64,000 nucleotides of DNA from NCBI RefSeq assembly GCF_011947265.1, contig NZ_JAATHD010000026.1:1-64000 (forward strand). The letters are read 5' to 3'. Positions within the stretch are counted from its first letter, which is position 1, and every line of letters starts with the position of its first letter. Below are positions 17,105 through 25,487 of the stretch, piece by piece. The position numbers were made by a program, and so were the translations under genes. The DNA is from Paenibacillus sp. HB172176. GTDB lineage: Bacteria; Bacillota; Bacilli; Paenibacillales; Paenibacillaceae. A model generated the notes under the pieces. It was not told the DNA's origin. It made no database searches and worked only from the letters and a program-made list of their open reading frames with translations.

Positions 17105-17170
17105 TTAATTCGTTTTTTTGTGATTCCACGAAGCTGCGTTCCCGGTTCCGATTGATGGCCTTATCGACAT
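17105..17170 (-). other. Possible 21-codon leader ORF before the large secreted protein gene
   Basis: On the minus strand AAAGGAGGTG runs straight into ATG at 17170, opening 21 codons that stop with TAA 7 bases before the next start. The Shine-Dalgarno match is the strongest in the area but only two bases separate GGAGG from the ATG, which is too close for efficient initiation. It may be a leader peptide, or the strong site may serve as a ribosome standby or mRNA-stabilising element. Confidence 0.25.
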
Positions 17171-17203
17171 CACCTCCTTTCAAGGCGAAACAAACTTCGA
17201 AGA

Positions 17204-17233
17204 AAATCTAAACGTTTAGATTTGTGAAAGCAA
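17204..17233 (-). promoter_or_regulatory. LacI-type operator and overlapping promoter of the large secreted protein
   Basis: AAATCTAAACGTTTAGATTT (17204-17223) is a perfect 20-base palindrome, the best operator copy in the window. On the minus strand TTGCTT (17233-17228), a 17-base spacer and TAGATT (17210-17205) form a plausible promoter whose -10 box lies inside the operator. Confidence 0.7.
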
Positions 17234-17344
17234 CTGCCTCCAACTTCGACCTTCCTTGCTTTAGTGCTGGTTTCCAGCGTTACAGCGTCGAGCTCTGTTT
17301 ATTGAGCGTTTTGGCGAAGCGCCGAACGCTTCCGAGACATACAG

Positions 17345-17380
17345 GAAAATAAGGTACAAAAATGTACCTTCCTTTATTTT
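17345..17380. terminator. Hairpin, likely terminator of the GH127/importer operon
   Basis: AAGGTAC and GTACCTT pair around AAAAAT (17351-17370). T-rich tracts follow on both strands (ATTTTC on the minus side, CTTTATTTT on the plus side). It sits in the 470-base gap after the GH127 stop; the rest of that gap holds the operator and leader described here and otherwise no clear gene. Confidence 0.45.
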
Positions 17381-17570
17381 CGAAAAAAACACCCTTAGCG
17401 CCGATCAACGTATATCATGAAGTACGTTACCGTGTAAGAGTGTTTCGCTCTGCAATTATCTTGTTGTCCGTTTTAGTGCACGACTTTAGTTTTAATCATC
17501 TTGGCATTTTATTGCACAACTTGAATTTCGTTGATCTTGCCGCTTGACTACTTTACCTTCATGGTCACCG

Positions 17571-19535
17571 CTACTGGCTGTCTCTGATCCACACCGCCAT
17601 CTCGCCGACGCCTCTGTTCGCCCATGCAAAATAGGGAATCAATCGCAATTTCGCTGCCTGCGCAAGCGATTCCGAACCGCTTCGGTAAAGCTTGTCGCCC
17701 CAGCCTTCCGGGCTGATACGCCTGGCCTCCGCCTCGATGACCTGCAGCCCTCCGAGCAATCCCGAATCGTAATAGGTCGTATACGCATCCGCATCCGAGA
17801 GCTGAATGGCATGCAGCTCCGGTCCATTGTCCGCCTCTTCGATACAGTATACGAAGGGGCCTCGCTGAATTGCCGCTTTGCCAATCGTATGTCGAATGCT
17901 TGGATGTCCCTTCATGCGCTGAACCCGCATAGGGAAGGCGATCGACAGCGTCTCTCCATCCTTCCACGACCTGGTGACGTACAAATACCCGTTCACAAGC
18001 TGTTCCCGGGAATAGACATACGGCCTGCCCTCGATATGAACGACGGCTTCGCCGTTGCTCCAACCGGGAATACGCAGCGCCAGCGTCAAATTCACCGCTC
18101 GGTTCGCATGGACGCGAAAGCGCGATTTCCCGTTCCAAGCATAATCGGAGATCTGCTCCAAGGCTATCGCCTGCCCGTCAGCTTCCCAGTCGATCCGTCC
18201 TCCGATATAGAGATGCACATATAACGCATCGTTCCTCAGCGTATAAATATATTGACCTAACGACGCCAGCAATCTGGCGATATTCGGCGGACAGCACGCG
18301 CAGCCGAACCAGCCTTGCCGTTGCAGCTTGACATGAGCGTATGCCGGGTTGATCTCGCAGACCTCCGGCTGCGCCTCCAGCGGATTAACATAGAAGAAGC
18401 GCTTGCCATCCCTGGACATGCCGCTGACGACGGTATTGTAGAGCGCTCGCTCCATCACGTCGGCGTATTCCCCGCGCGGATCGATCTCTTGCATTCTCCG
18501 GGCAAAGAAGATCAAGCCGATTGACGCGCAGGTTTCCGCGTATACCGTGTCGTTAGGCAAGTCGTAGTCCAGCGTGAACGATTCTCCGTGCGCCATCGAG
18601 CCGATACCTCCGGTTATATACATGCGCTTCTTCGTCATGTTGGTCCACAGTCTGCGGCATGCCTCGAGCAGTCCGGCGTCTCCCGTCTCCTTCGCCAAGT
18701 CCGCCATGCCCGTGCACATATAGACCATTCTTACCGCATGACCGACGGCAGCATCTTGCTTCCTGACGGGAAGATGCGCTTGACTGTATGTCAGATCATG
18801 CGACATCGCGAGATCTTTGAAGTGAACCGTTCCGCCCCTTTTCTCCCATTCCTCTTCGTAGAAGTGAGGCAGCATCCCGCGCTGCTCTACGAAAAACCGA
18901 CAGAGTTGCAAGTAAGCATCCCGTCCTGTCGCATGATAGAGCTTCATAAGCGCCAGCTCGATTTCCTGATGACCGTCGTAGCCTCTCAATTTGCCCGGCT
19001 CGCTCCCAAAGACGCTGTCGATATGATCCGCGAGCTTGCAAGCGATATCCAGCAGCCGGCGCTTGCCCGTTGCCTTGAAGTAAGCGACCGCCGCTTCGAT
19101 CAGATGACCCGCGCAATAAAGCTCGTGGCATTCCGCCAGATTCGTCCATCTGTTCCCGGGCTCCTCCAGCGTGAAATACGTGTTCAAGTATCCGTCCGGC
19201 TGCTGCGCTTTGCCAATGAGCTCGATAACGCCGTCCGCAATTCGCTCCAGCTCGGGGTCCGGCGCCGTTTCGAGCAAGTAAGCTGTGGCTTCCAGCCATT
19301 TCGACACGTCGCTGTCCTGGAACACCATGCCGTAGAAGCTCCCCTGCTCTTCTCCCGCCGCGATTTTGAAATTGCGGATCGCATGGCTCGGTTCGGCTTC
19401 CGGCACGCGATCGTTCAGCGCTTCCCATTGATAGGGAACGACGACGTCTCGAACAAGCCGGATATAATCAGACCAGAATTCGTCCTGTATGCGCACCTTT
19501 TCAAGTGGTATCGAGCTTGTGGAATCGTATGCCAA
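17571..19535 (-). CDS. GH127-type beta-L-arabinofuranosidase
   Basis: About 654 residues. It carries the family hallmarks: the (alpha/alpha)6-barrel segment GKAQQPDGYLNTYFTLEEPG, the LAECHELYCAGHLIEAAVAYF motif, YITGGIGSMAHGESFTLDYDL, AETCASIGLIFFARRM with the Glu and first zinc Cys near residues 334 and 336, and GCACCPPNIARLLASLGQYIY with three Cys near 412-415 that in HypBA1-type enzymes supply the nucleophile and zinc ligands. All these residues are present, so activity is likely. There is no signal peptide, so it works in the cytoplasm on imported oligosaccharides, probably releasing L-arabinose. The frame can start at a TTG at 19550, but GGAGGAG lies inside it and serves the TTG at 19535. 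It is last in the importer operon. Confidence 0.92.
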   Translation of the reverse strand: MAYDSTSSIPLEKVRIQDEFWSDYIRLVRDVVVPYQWEALNDRVPEAEPSHAIRNFKIAAGEEQGSFYGMVFQDSDVSKWLEATAYLLETAPDPELERIADGVIELIGKAQQPDGYLNTYFTLEEPGNRWTNLAECHELYCAGHLIEAAVAYFKATGKRRLLDIACKLADHIDSVFGSEPGKLRGYDGHQEIELALMKLYHATGRDAYLQLCRFFVEQRGMLPHFYEEEWEKRGGTVHFKDLAMSHDLTYSQAHLPVRKQDAAVGHAVRMVYMCTGMADLAKETGDAGLLEACRRLWTNMTKKRMYITGGIGSMAHGESFTLDYDLPNDTVYAETCASIGLIFFARRMQEIDPRGEYADVMERALYNTVVSGMSRDGKRFFYVNPLEAQPEVCEINPAYAHVKLQRQGWFGCACCPPNIARLLASLGQYIYTLRNDALYVHLYIGGRIDWEADGQAIALEQISDYAWNGKSRFRVHANRAVNLTLALRIPGWSNGEAVVHIEGRPYVYSREQLVNGYLYVTRSWKDGETLSIAFPMRVQRMKGHPSIRHTIGKAAIQRGPFVYCIEEADNGPELHAIQLSDADAYTTYYDSGLLGGLQVIEAEARRISPEGWGDKLYRSGSESLAQAAKLRLIPYFAWANRGVGEMAVWIRDSQ

Positions 19536-19563
19536 TAGGTTCTCCTCCAAATAAACGAATAGA

Positions 19564-20433
19564 TTAATTTTTCAAGCCGGTCAGCGTGATTCCCTCAACA
19601 AAATACTTTTGACCGATCAAGTAGAATATAACGCCAGGAGCGAAGGACAGGCAGGTGGCCGCCATCGTCAATGACCAATCTTGCTTTAATTGACCTTTGA
19701 AATTGGTAAGTCCGAGCGCAATGGTATATTTGTCGCTTGAATTAATGTAAATCATCTGCTGCAGCAAATCATTCCATAGGCCGATGAAGATAAACAACGC
19801 GACGACAATCATCGCAGGCTTGATCGCCGGTATAATAATGTTGAACAAGATGCGGAAATATCCGGCGCCGTCAATCGTCGCCGCTTGATCCAGCTCTCTC
19901 GGTATGGAGAGAATGAACTGACGAATCAGGAAGATATTAAAAGCTCCGCCGCCGCAAAAATAAGGCAAAATCAAAGGCAAGTAGCTGTCATGCAGCCCCA
20001 GCCCCCTCGTCCACCCGATGTACAGCGGAATGAGCGTTACCATCGCGGGCAAGAGCATCGAACCGACACACAGGGCCCAGATGAACGATTTCCCCCGAAA
20101 GCGCAGCCTTGCAAAAGCATAGCCGCATAGGGTAGCCGTAAACGTTCCCGCCAAACAGGACGGAACGATAATGATCATCGTGTTCCACAAATACTTCCAA
20201 AACTTAAAAACCTGCAACGTTTTTTCATAATTGGAAAACAGCCAATTTCCCGGCAGCAGGGATGGCGGAAATTTGTAAATCTCGGCATTCGTCATCAGAG
20301 ACGTGCGGAAAATCCACCAGATCGGAAACAGGACGATAACGGCGAAGACGACGACTAAAGCAAACAGAATCATATTCGCCGCCCGCTCGCGTCGTTTCTT
20401 GCTTCTCAATCTGCCGTATACGGCTTCGCTCAT
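19564..20433 (-). CDS. CUT1 sugar ABC transporter permease (MalG type)
   Basis: About 289 residues from the ATG at 20433, behind GGGGGAG at 7 bases; a longer frame to 20463 lacks this site. Six membrane helices and the EAA loop ELDQAATIDGAGYFRILFNIIIPAIKPAM are clear, and the protein ends in FVEGITLTGLKN, typical of MalG-like permeases. Its ATG overlaps the partner permease stop by four bases. With the MalF-type partner and the binding protein it forms the membrane channel; no ATPase gene is nearby, so a shared MsmX-type ATPase elsewhere is expected. Confidence 0.93.
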   Translation of the reverse strand: MSEAVYGRLRSKKRRERAANMILFALVVVFAVIVLFPIWWIFRTSLMTNAEIYKFPPSLLPGNWLFSNYEKTLQVFKFWKYLWNTMIIIVPSCLAGTFTATLCGYAFARLRFRGKSFIWALCVGSMLLPAMVTLIPLYIGWTRGLGLHDSYLPLILPYFCGGGAFNIFLIRQFILSIPRELDQAATIDGAGYFRILFNIIIPAIKPAMIVVALFIFIGLWNDLLQQMIYINSSDKYTIALGLTNFKGQLKQDWSLTMAATCLSFAPGVIFYLIGQKYFVEGITLTGLKN

Positions 20434-21353
20434 CGCTCGTCTCCCCCTTCCGAGAATATCCACCGACTCGATGTTTTGAACAAAAATGCTGTGAATGCCG
20501 CCAGTATGGCGAATATGATAAATGTCGTCGCGCAGGCGTAGCCCAGCTTGTAATTCACGAAGGCTTGGTCGTACATGAGATACGTCATAAACCTCGAAGC
20601 ATTGCCCGGCCCTCCGTTCGTCAGAGCCAGCGAAGGCGTGACGACTTGAAGATTGGCGATCAGGCTCATCAGCAAATTGTAGAAGATGATCGGCGTCATG
20701 CAGGGAATGGTTATATGCCTGAAGCGATCCCAGGCGCCCGCGCCATCCATCTCGGCCGCTTCATGGTATACGCTGGGAACGTTCTGAAGTCCGGCCAAAA
20801 AAATAACGATTAAGTTGCCTGCCAGCCATACCGCGATAAGCGAAAGAGAAGGAACTACATAGCTGGAATCCGCGATAAATAAAATTTTGTTCAACCCGAT
20901 TTCAGAGAGAATATAGTTGAAGAAACCGAAATTCGCCTCGTAAAGCCACGACCATCCTACGAAAATAGCGGCTGCCGGCAACACGAACGGTACATAAAAT
21001 ACAGCTCTGAAAAAACCTCTCGCCGGCATTTTGCGGTTCAAAAGCATCGCGATAAAAAGCGAATAGATCATGCTGCCGGCTACCGATAACACGGCGTAGT
21101 ATAATGTCGCGATAATTGAATCCTTAAGATACGGGTCGGCGGTAAACAGCTTGACATAATTGTCAAAGCCCACAAACTTCGGTTTGGCTAGTCCCGTCCA
21201 ATTCGTCATGCTGATCCCCAGCACCCCGAGAAGCGGGACATAGGTCAAGAAGATCAGACCAAGAAAGGCCGGAATCAAGCAAATATAGGCAACGCGCGCC
21301 TCGCTTGCAAGAAAGCGCGAACGGCGTTTCGACGGTTTTTCAATCGTTTCCAT
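20430..21353 (-). CDS. CUT1 sugar ABC transporter permease (MalF type)
   Basis: About 307 residues from the ATG at 21353, with GTGAGGAG upstream; an in-frame ATG at 21407 is weaker. The start (RVAYICLIPAFLGLIFLTYVPL) is the usual first helix, and the EAA loop is YHEAAEMDGAGAWDRFRHITIPCMTPI. It overlaps the MalG-type gene and lies 66 bases after the binding-protein gene. Together they import an oligosaccharide, most likely an arabinoside given the GH127 gene in the same operon. Confidence 0.93.
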   Translation of the reverse strand: METIEKPSKRRSRFLASEARVAYICLIPAFLGLIFLTYVPLLGVLGISMTNWTGLAKPKFVGFDNYVKLFTADPYLKDSIIATLYYAVLSVAGSMIYSLFIAMLLNRKMPARGFFRAVFYVPFVLPAAAIFVGWSWLYEANFGFFNYILSEIGLNKILFIADSSYVVPSLSLIAVWLAGNLIVIFLAGLQNVPSVYHEAAEMDGAGAWDRFRHITIPCMTPIIFYNLLMSLIANLQVVTPSLALTNGGPGNASRFMTYLMYDQAFVNYKLGYACATTFIIFAILAAFTAFLFKTSSRWIFSEGGDER

Positions 21354-21419
21354 ATCTCGCTCCTCACTTGTAGTGGACGACCGCAGCTTGCAAGCAGCGG
21401 CGGTCATCCTTTCAATCCG

Positions 21420-22835
21420 TTAGTTGCCGCCTGTATGGGCTGCTTTCAAAGCGTCGAGATTTTTGGCGATAGCATCCTTGGCTGTCGTCTTCCCGGTCCA
21501 TACATCCCCGAGAACCGAGCCGAGCAACGTATTGAAATCCGTCGTATGATTCGTATAGAACCAGGAAGCCGGTCTCGCCGCGGAGGATTGCGCATAATCG
21601 ACGACTGCCGACTTGTATTCGTCATAGTCAGGGAAGTTTGGATTTTCGACCCATTTACGGGTAAGCGCTTCGTCCGTATACCATTTCTCAAGCGTTGGCA
21701 TCCAAATGCCGGAGGAGATAAGTCCCCAGTTATTTTCTTCGGATGTATACCATTTGAGCCATGCCATTGCTTCCTCGGGATGCTTGGTTTGAGAGAATAC
21801 GACGTTCGCTCCGCCCGTATTGAGAGTTACCTTTTCTTTCATATACGGCAACACGGCTACGCCATAATTCAGCCCCTCTTCCTTGGCCGTATTCAAGCTG
21901 GTTCCCACATTCCACGCGCCGTTGGTGGCCATGGCGACTGTTCCGGCAATGACGGTACGCTGAATGCCGTCATCGGTTTGGCCGACGGACAACGGTGCGA
22001 CATGATCCTTCAAGTAGAGATCGGCTACTTTCTGAATCGCCTCGGCGCTGGCCTCTTCCCCGATTGTCACCTCTTTGCCGTCATTCGAATAGAAGCCTCC
22101 GCCATTGCCGATTGCCCAGGTTTCCAGCTGCCACGGCAAATTTTCAACCGATGCGCCATATTGAACGATGCTCTGCGCATCAAAGCCGTCTTCGCCGGGA
22201 TGCTTGCCATTCTTGTCAATCGTCAGCTTCTTGGCCGTCTCCACGAATTCATCCCATGTCCATGCTTGATCCAGCGAGGCTGGAGGATAAGGCACATTCG
22301 CTTTGTCGAACATGTCTTTGTTGTAATAGAGCAGGAGGATTTCGTTGGCGGCGGCATACGCTACTGTTTTCCCTTCATACTTGTAAGCCAAGCTGTCAAG
22401 CGGCTTGCTGTCACTTCCGTCGTACATGGAGCTTACGTCGTTCAGCATGCCTTGAGAGGACCACTGGATGACGCCGTCTTCCCTCAGCATTCCCGTATCC
22501 GGAAGCTGCTTTGCCGTCGCCAGTGTGTTGAGCTTGGTCATGTAGTTTTCCCAAGGAATCGCTTGCACCTCGACTTCGATTTTGTCCTGGGAAGCATTGA
22601 ATTTATCGGCTACCTCCTGCGTCTTGTTCCCTTCCTCGGCGCTTCCCCACATCGAATACGTAATCTTGACCTTCTCGGCGTTCTCAGGCGATTTCTCAGG
22701 CGCTTTCGTAGACGCGCCTCCCGAAGGCTCATTGCTCTTGCTCGGCTCATTGTTTCCGTTGTTCGAGCACCCGAATAGTCCGAGTGCCAATACAGCCGTC
22801 AGCAGACCTGCCCCAATTCTCTTTCCTGCTTTCAT
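21420..22835 (-). CDS. Sugar ABC transporter solute-binding lipoprotein
   Basis: 471 residues. The signal peptide ends in the lipobox LGLFGC-S, followed by a Ser/Asn/Lys-rich linker. The mature part has the family-1 binding-protein pattern: KITYSMWGSAEEGNKTQEV, FNASQDKIEVEVQAIPWENY, LPDTGMLREDGVIQW, GTVAMATNGAWNVG and EAMAWLKWYTSEENNWG. It captures the sugar outside the membrane for the two permeases that follow. GAAGGGAG precedes the ATG. Operators at 22957 and 23141 and cre-like sites lie in the ~495-base upstream region shared with the AraC gene. Confidence 0.93.
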   Translation of the reverse strand: MKAGKRIGAGLLTAVLALGLFGCSNNGNNEPSKSNEPSGGASTKAPEKSPENAEKVKITYSMWGSAEEGNKTQEVADKFNASQDKIEVEVQAIPWENYMTKLNTLATAKQLPDTGMLREDGVIQWSSQGMLNDVSSMYDGSDSKPLDSLAYKYEGKTVAYAAANEILLLYYNKDMFDKANVPYPPASLDQAWTWDEFVETAKKLTIDKNGKHPGEDGFDAQSIVQYGASVENLPWQLETWAIGNGGGFYSNDGKEVTIGEEASAEAIQKVADLYLKDHVAPLSVGQTDDGIQRTVIAGTVAMATNGAWNVGTSLNTAKEEGLNYGVAVLPYMKEKVTLNTGGANVVFSQTKHPEEAMAWLKWYTSEENNWGLISSGIWMPTLEKWYTDEALTRKWVENPNFPDYDEYKSAVVDYAQSSAARPASWFYTNHTTDFNTLLGSVLGDVWTGKTTAKDAIAKNLDALKAAHTGGN

Positions 22836-22874
22836 TGCCCCGCTCTCCCTTCATCATTCGAACAATTATTTATG

Positions 22875-22888
22875 TGTAACCGTTTCAT
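22875..22888. promoter_or_regulatory. Weak cre-like site near the binding-protein gene
   Basis: TGTAACCGTTTCAT fits most positions of the cre consensus in either orientation but misses one or two fixed bases. It is 40 bases upstream of the start. Confidence 0.3.
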
Positions 22889-22956
22889 TCAAAGCCTTGA
22901 ACAAGCCGGCTTGGAATCAAACGTTAAACATCAGCATAACCTTGTCGCCATTGACT

Positions 22957-22970
22957 TCTAAACGTTTATC
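22957..22970. promoter_or_regulatory. LacI-type operator upstream of the importer operon
   Basis: TCTAAACGTTTATC matches the palindrome TCTAAACGTTTAGA except at the last two bases. On the minus strand it overlaps a weak TTGTCT-N17-TTAGAA promoter-like pair, with the same geometry as the site at 17204. Confidence 0.6.
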
Positions 22971-23035
22971 TTATTTCGAGACAAACCATCTTCTCTCAAC
23001 GTTTAAATCATGAATTCATCCCCTTCCCGCCTTTG

Positions 23036-23049
23036 AGAAAGCGCTGTCA
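23036..23049. promoter_or_regulatory. cre-like site between the importer operon and AraC gene
   Basis: AGAAAGCGCTGTCA fits TGNAANCGNWNNCA at all fixed positions but the first. It lies between the two LacI-type operators, consistent with combined substrate induction and catabolite repression. Confidence 0.5.
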
Positions 23050-23140
23050 AATCCGCAAAAAAAAGAAAACAGAGTGAGTCCCTATTGAATCCCATGCATA
23101 TTATTGAAAAAATAAGGTATACGGCACTCATTCTTTAAAA

Positions 23141-23154
23141 TCTAAACGTTTAAA
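23141..23154. promoter_or_regulatory. LacI-type operator near the AraC gene
   Basis: TCTAAACGTTTAAA, one base off the perfect palindrome, 177 bases before the AraC start and 184 bases from the site at 22957. That spacing would allow looping between the two. Confidence 0.6.
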
Positions 23155-23330
23155 TATCGACATCTTTGTTATATCATACGTTTCCAATTTTGTGCAAGTG
23201 GTTTTTTTCGCTTTTTTTTGACGAATCCTCGCACCGCTTCAATCTTTCGTTGATCGTTTCAATCGCTGTTAGGTATAATGATTGGAAATACAAGCTCCAT
23301 CTGTCGTTCAAGGAAAGGAGATCCTTCCCC

Positions 23331-24200
23331 GTGAGCCTAATCTACGGCTTCAAATACGATGAGAGCTATCCCTCTCATCTATTCATACTTGAATCGATTG
23401 GCCGTCAAAATGTGAATTCCCCCGCCTATCAATGGGATGGCGAGAGCAGATCCGGGAACAGCGTACTGCTGCAAGTCACAACAGAAGGAAGCGGAATGCT
23501 GCAATACGAAGGAGAGACATACGAGGTCGGGAAGGGTTCGGCTTTCCTGGCTACCATTCCCGGCAAGAACAGGTACTATTACAGCGAGAATGCGAATGAG
23601 CCATGGAGCTTCTATTGGATTCGATTTCATGGCTTGCATGCGCTGACGCTTTGGACGGAATGGCTGGAAAGAAACGGCCCTGTAATCGCAATGTCCAAGG
23701 ACTCCAGCGCTTTCTCGCTGCTCACCAGGTTATATGAGGATGCGAGCAGCGGCAGTCTGGAGGATGCCTATCAAGTATCGTTGCGAATCTACGAATGGCT
23801 GCTGGCTTTGCAAAATTCCATGGACAGCGGACTTCCTTCTTACGAAGCCATTCCGGATGAGTATCAACAATTGATTCAATCTATCCATCATTCGTTTCGG
23901 AATCCGGTCACGCTTGATGAGCTTGCATCGGGAATGGGCGTGTCCAAGCATCATTTCTGCAAGCAATTCGCCTGCTACTACCGGGATACGCCCATGCAAT
24001 ACATCCGCAAGAGAAGGGTGGAGGAGGCGGCCAAGCTTCTGCGTCAAACGGCCTGGACCATTGGAGAGATTTCGGCTCGGACCGGCTTCGACAGCTTAAG
24101 CTATTTCGGCAAGGTGTTCCGGCGCTATGCCGGTTGCTCGCCTACCGAATTCCGTGAAGCCCGCGGCGAGCATGCATTGGATGTGTTGAAGCTTATTTAA
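23331..24200 (+). CDS. AraC-family transcriptional regulator of the arabinoside locus
   Basis: About 289 residues from the GTG at 23331, which follows AAAGGAG by 9 bases; the open frame runs back to 23166 but the extra 55 residues are not AraC-like. N-terminal cupin (GNSVLLQVTTEGSGMLQYEG, PGKNRYYYSEN, WSFYWIRFHG, residues ~30-110) and two C-terminal helix-turn-helix units (LDELASGMGVSKHHFCKQF and IGEISARTGFDSLSYFGKVF, residues ~190-280). Such proteins usually activate sugar uptake genes on binding the sugar. It is divergent from the importer operon. Confidence 0.9.
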   Translation: MSLIYGFKYDESYPSHLFILESIGRQNVNSPAYQWDGESRSGNSVLLQVTTEGSGMLQYEGETYEVGKGSAFLATIPGKNRYYYSENANEPWSFYWIRFHGLHALTLWTEWLERNGPVIAMSKDSSAFSLLTRLYEDASSGSLEDAYQVSLRIYEWLLALQNSMDSGLPSYEAIPDEYQQLIQSIHHSFRNPVTLDELASGMGVSKHHFCKQFACYYRDTPMQYIRKRRVEEAAKLLRQTAWTIGEISARTGFDSLSYFGKVFRRYAGCSPTEFREARGEHALDVLKLI

Positions 24201-24205
24201 GACGC

Positions 24206-24481
24206 TCAGGCTCGAGGACCGAACCGCTTTTCGTTCCGATCTCTCGCCTTCTGCGCTTCAACCTCCCGATTACGGGGTTCCGCATTCGTGATCAAGGAGC
24301 TCAGCAGCTTCTCCGAGGCTGCCGTTATCTCCTGAATCGCGAGCCGAAAGGCTTCTTCATTCACTTGGGAGGGCTGGTTGAAGCCCGTCAGCTTTCGCAC
24401 GAACTGAATCGACGCCGCTTCGATTTCCTCTTGCGTTGCCGGCGGATCGAAGTTGAACAAGGTTTTAATATTTCTGCACAT
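24206..24481 (-). CDS. DUF2277 family protein
   Basis: 91 residues. The opening MCRNIKTLFNFDPPATQEEI and the ASIQFVRKLTGFNQPS segment are the pattern of the DUF2277 family of small bacterial proteins with unknown function. A basic tail follows. It converges with AraC, with only five bases between the stops and no terminator seen. Confidence 0.85.
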   Translation of the reverse strand: MCRNIKTLFNFDPPATQEEIEAASIQFVRKLTGFNQPSQVNEEAFRLAIQEITAASEKLLSSLITNAEPRNREVEAQKARDRNEKRFGPRA

Positions 24482-24596
24482 CGTCGCTCATCCTTTCAAA
24501 AGGCTTAAACCCACTGCTGCTAATATTGTACATTTGCAACTTCAGCTGTTCCACCCCAAGAAAAAATTCCATTGGTACTATGCGCTGAAGCTGGAC

Positions 24597-25487
24597 TCAA
24601 CGCGGCTTCTCCTCCGCCGGAAGCAGCACGATGCGCCCATCCTCCAGCTCTAGCCGCACCTTGTTCGAGCTGCGGGCTCCAATCGTATCGAGATAATCGG
24701 CTGGCACCTGAAGGCGGCCTGCCTTGTCCAGAATTGCGTATTCCACATGCGAGCTTCTTCCCTGCTCTTCCTCTTGATCCAGCTCCGCGAGCTCCTCGGA
24801 ATAGGATCTTCTGCGCAGCATTTCCGAAGAAATCTTCCCGTCGCGAATCGCCGCCACGCGATCGACCTTCTTCGCCAGCTCAGGATCATGCGTGACGATA
24901 ACGATTGTAATGCCGATCGAACGATTCAGCTCCCGGAACAGATCCAGAATCTGATTCGCCATGCGGGAATCGACCGATCCCGTCGGCTCGTCGGCCAGCA
25001 GCAGCTTCGGATGATTGGCCAGCGCGATCGCGATCGCCACCCGCTGCTGCTCCCCGCCGGAGAGCTCGGAGAGCTTGTTGCCGCGGCGATGGCTCAGCCC
25101 AACCGCTTCCAGCAGCTCCATCGCTCTGGCACGCTTTCTGCTGCCGGTGAGCAGAATGGGCAGTTCGACATTCTCGAGCGCGGTGAGATAAGGAATCAAG
25201 TTCCGCGCGTTGTTTTGCCATACGAACCCGACGCTGCTCCGTTTGTACCGCACAAGATCCCGCTCCTTGAATTTCAGCATATCCTTGCCGTCGACGATCA
25301 GCTTGCCGGCTGTCGGACGATCAAGGCCGCCAAGCATGTTCAGCAGCGTCGACTTGCCGCTGCCGCTGTTGCCGATAATCGCCATCAACTCGCCGCTTTC
25401 AATAGTCAGATCAAGACCTTGCAGCGCGAACACCTCGAGCTCGGCCGTCTTATAGATTTTCACAAGTCCCTCGCAATGGATCATCAT
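24597..25487 (-). CDS. ABC transporter ATPase (MacB/LolD type) with AbrB-like C-terminal domain
   Basis: 296 residues. Residues 1-225 are a complete ATPase: Walker A GNSGSGKST, Q-loop VGFVWQNNARNLIP, signature LSGGEQQRVAIAIALA, Walker B LLLADEPTGSVDS and switch VTHD. Residues ~245-290 (YAILDKAGRLQVPADYLD and KVRLELEDGRIVLLP) resemble an AbrB/MazE-type swapped-hairpin domain, unusual on an ABC ATPase. It may be a regulatory, dimerisation or DNA-binding module. The ATG overlaps the permease stop (TAATG). It is the last gene of the efflux operon. Confidence 0.88.
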   Translation of the reverse strand: MMIHCEGLVKIYKTAELEVFALQGLDLTIESGELMAIIGNSGSGKSTLLNMLGGLDRPTAGKLIVDGKDMLKFKERDLVRYKRSSVGFVWQNNARNLIPYLTALENVELPILLTGSRKRARAMELLEAVGLSHRRGNKLSELSGGEQQRVAIAIALANHPKLLLADEPTGSVDSRMANQILDLFRELNRSIGITIVIVTHDPELAKKVDRVAAIRDGKISSEMLRRRSYSEELAELDQEEEQGRSSHVEYAILDKAGRLQVPADYLDTIGARSSNKVRLELEDGRIVLLPAEEKPR

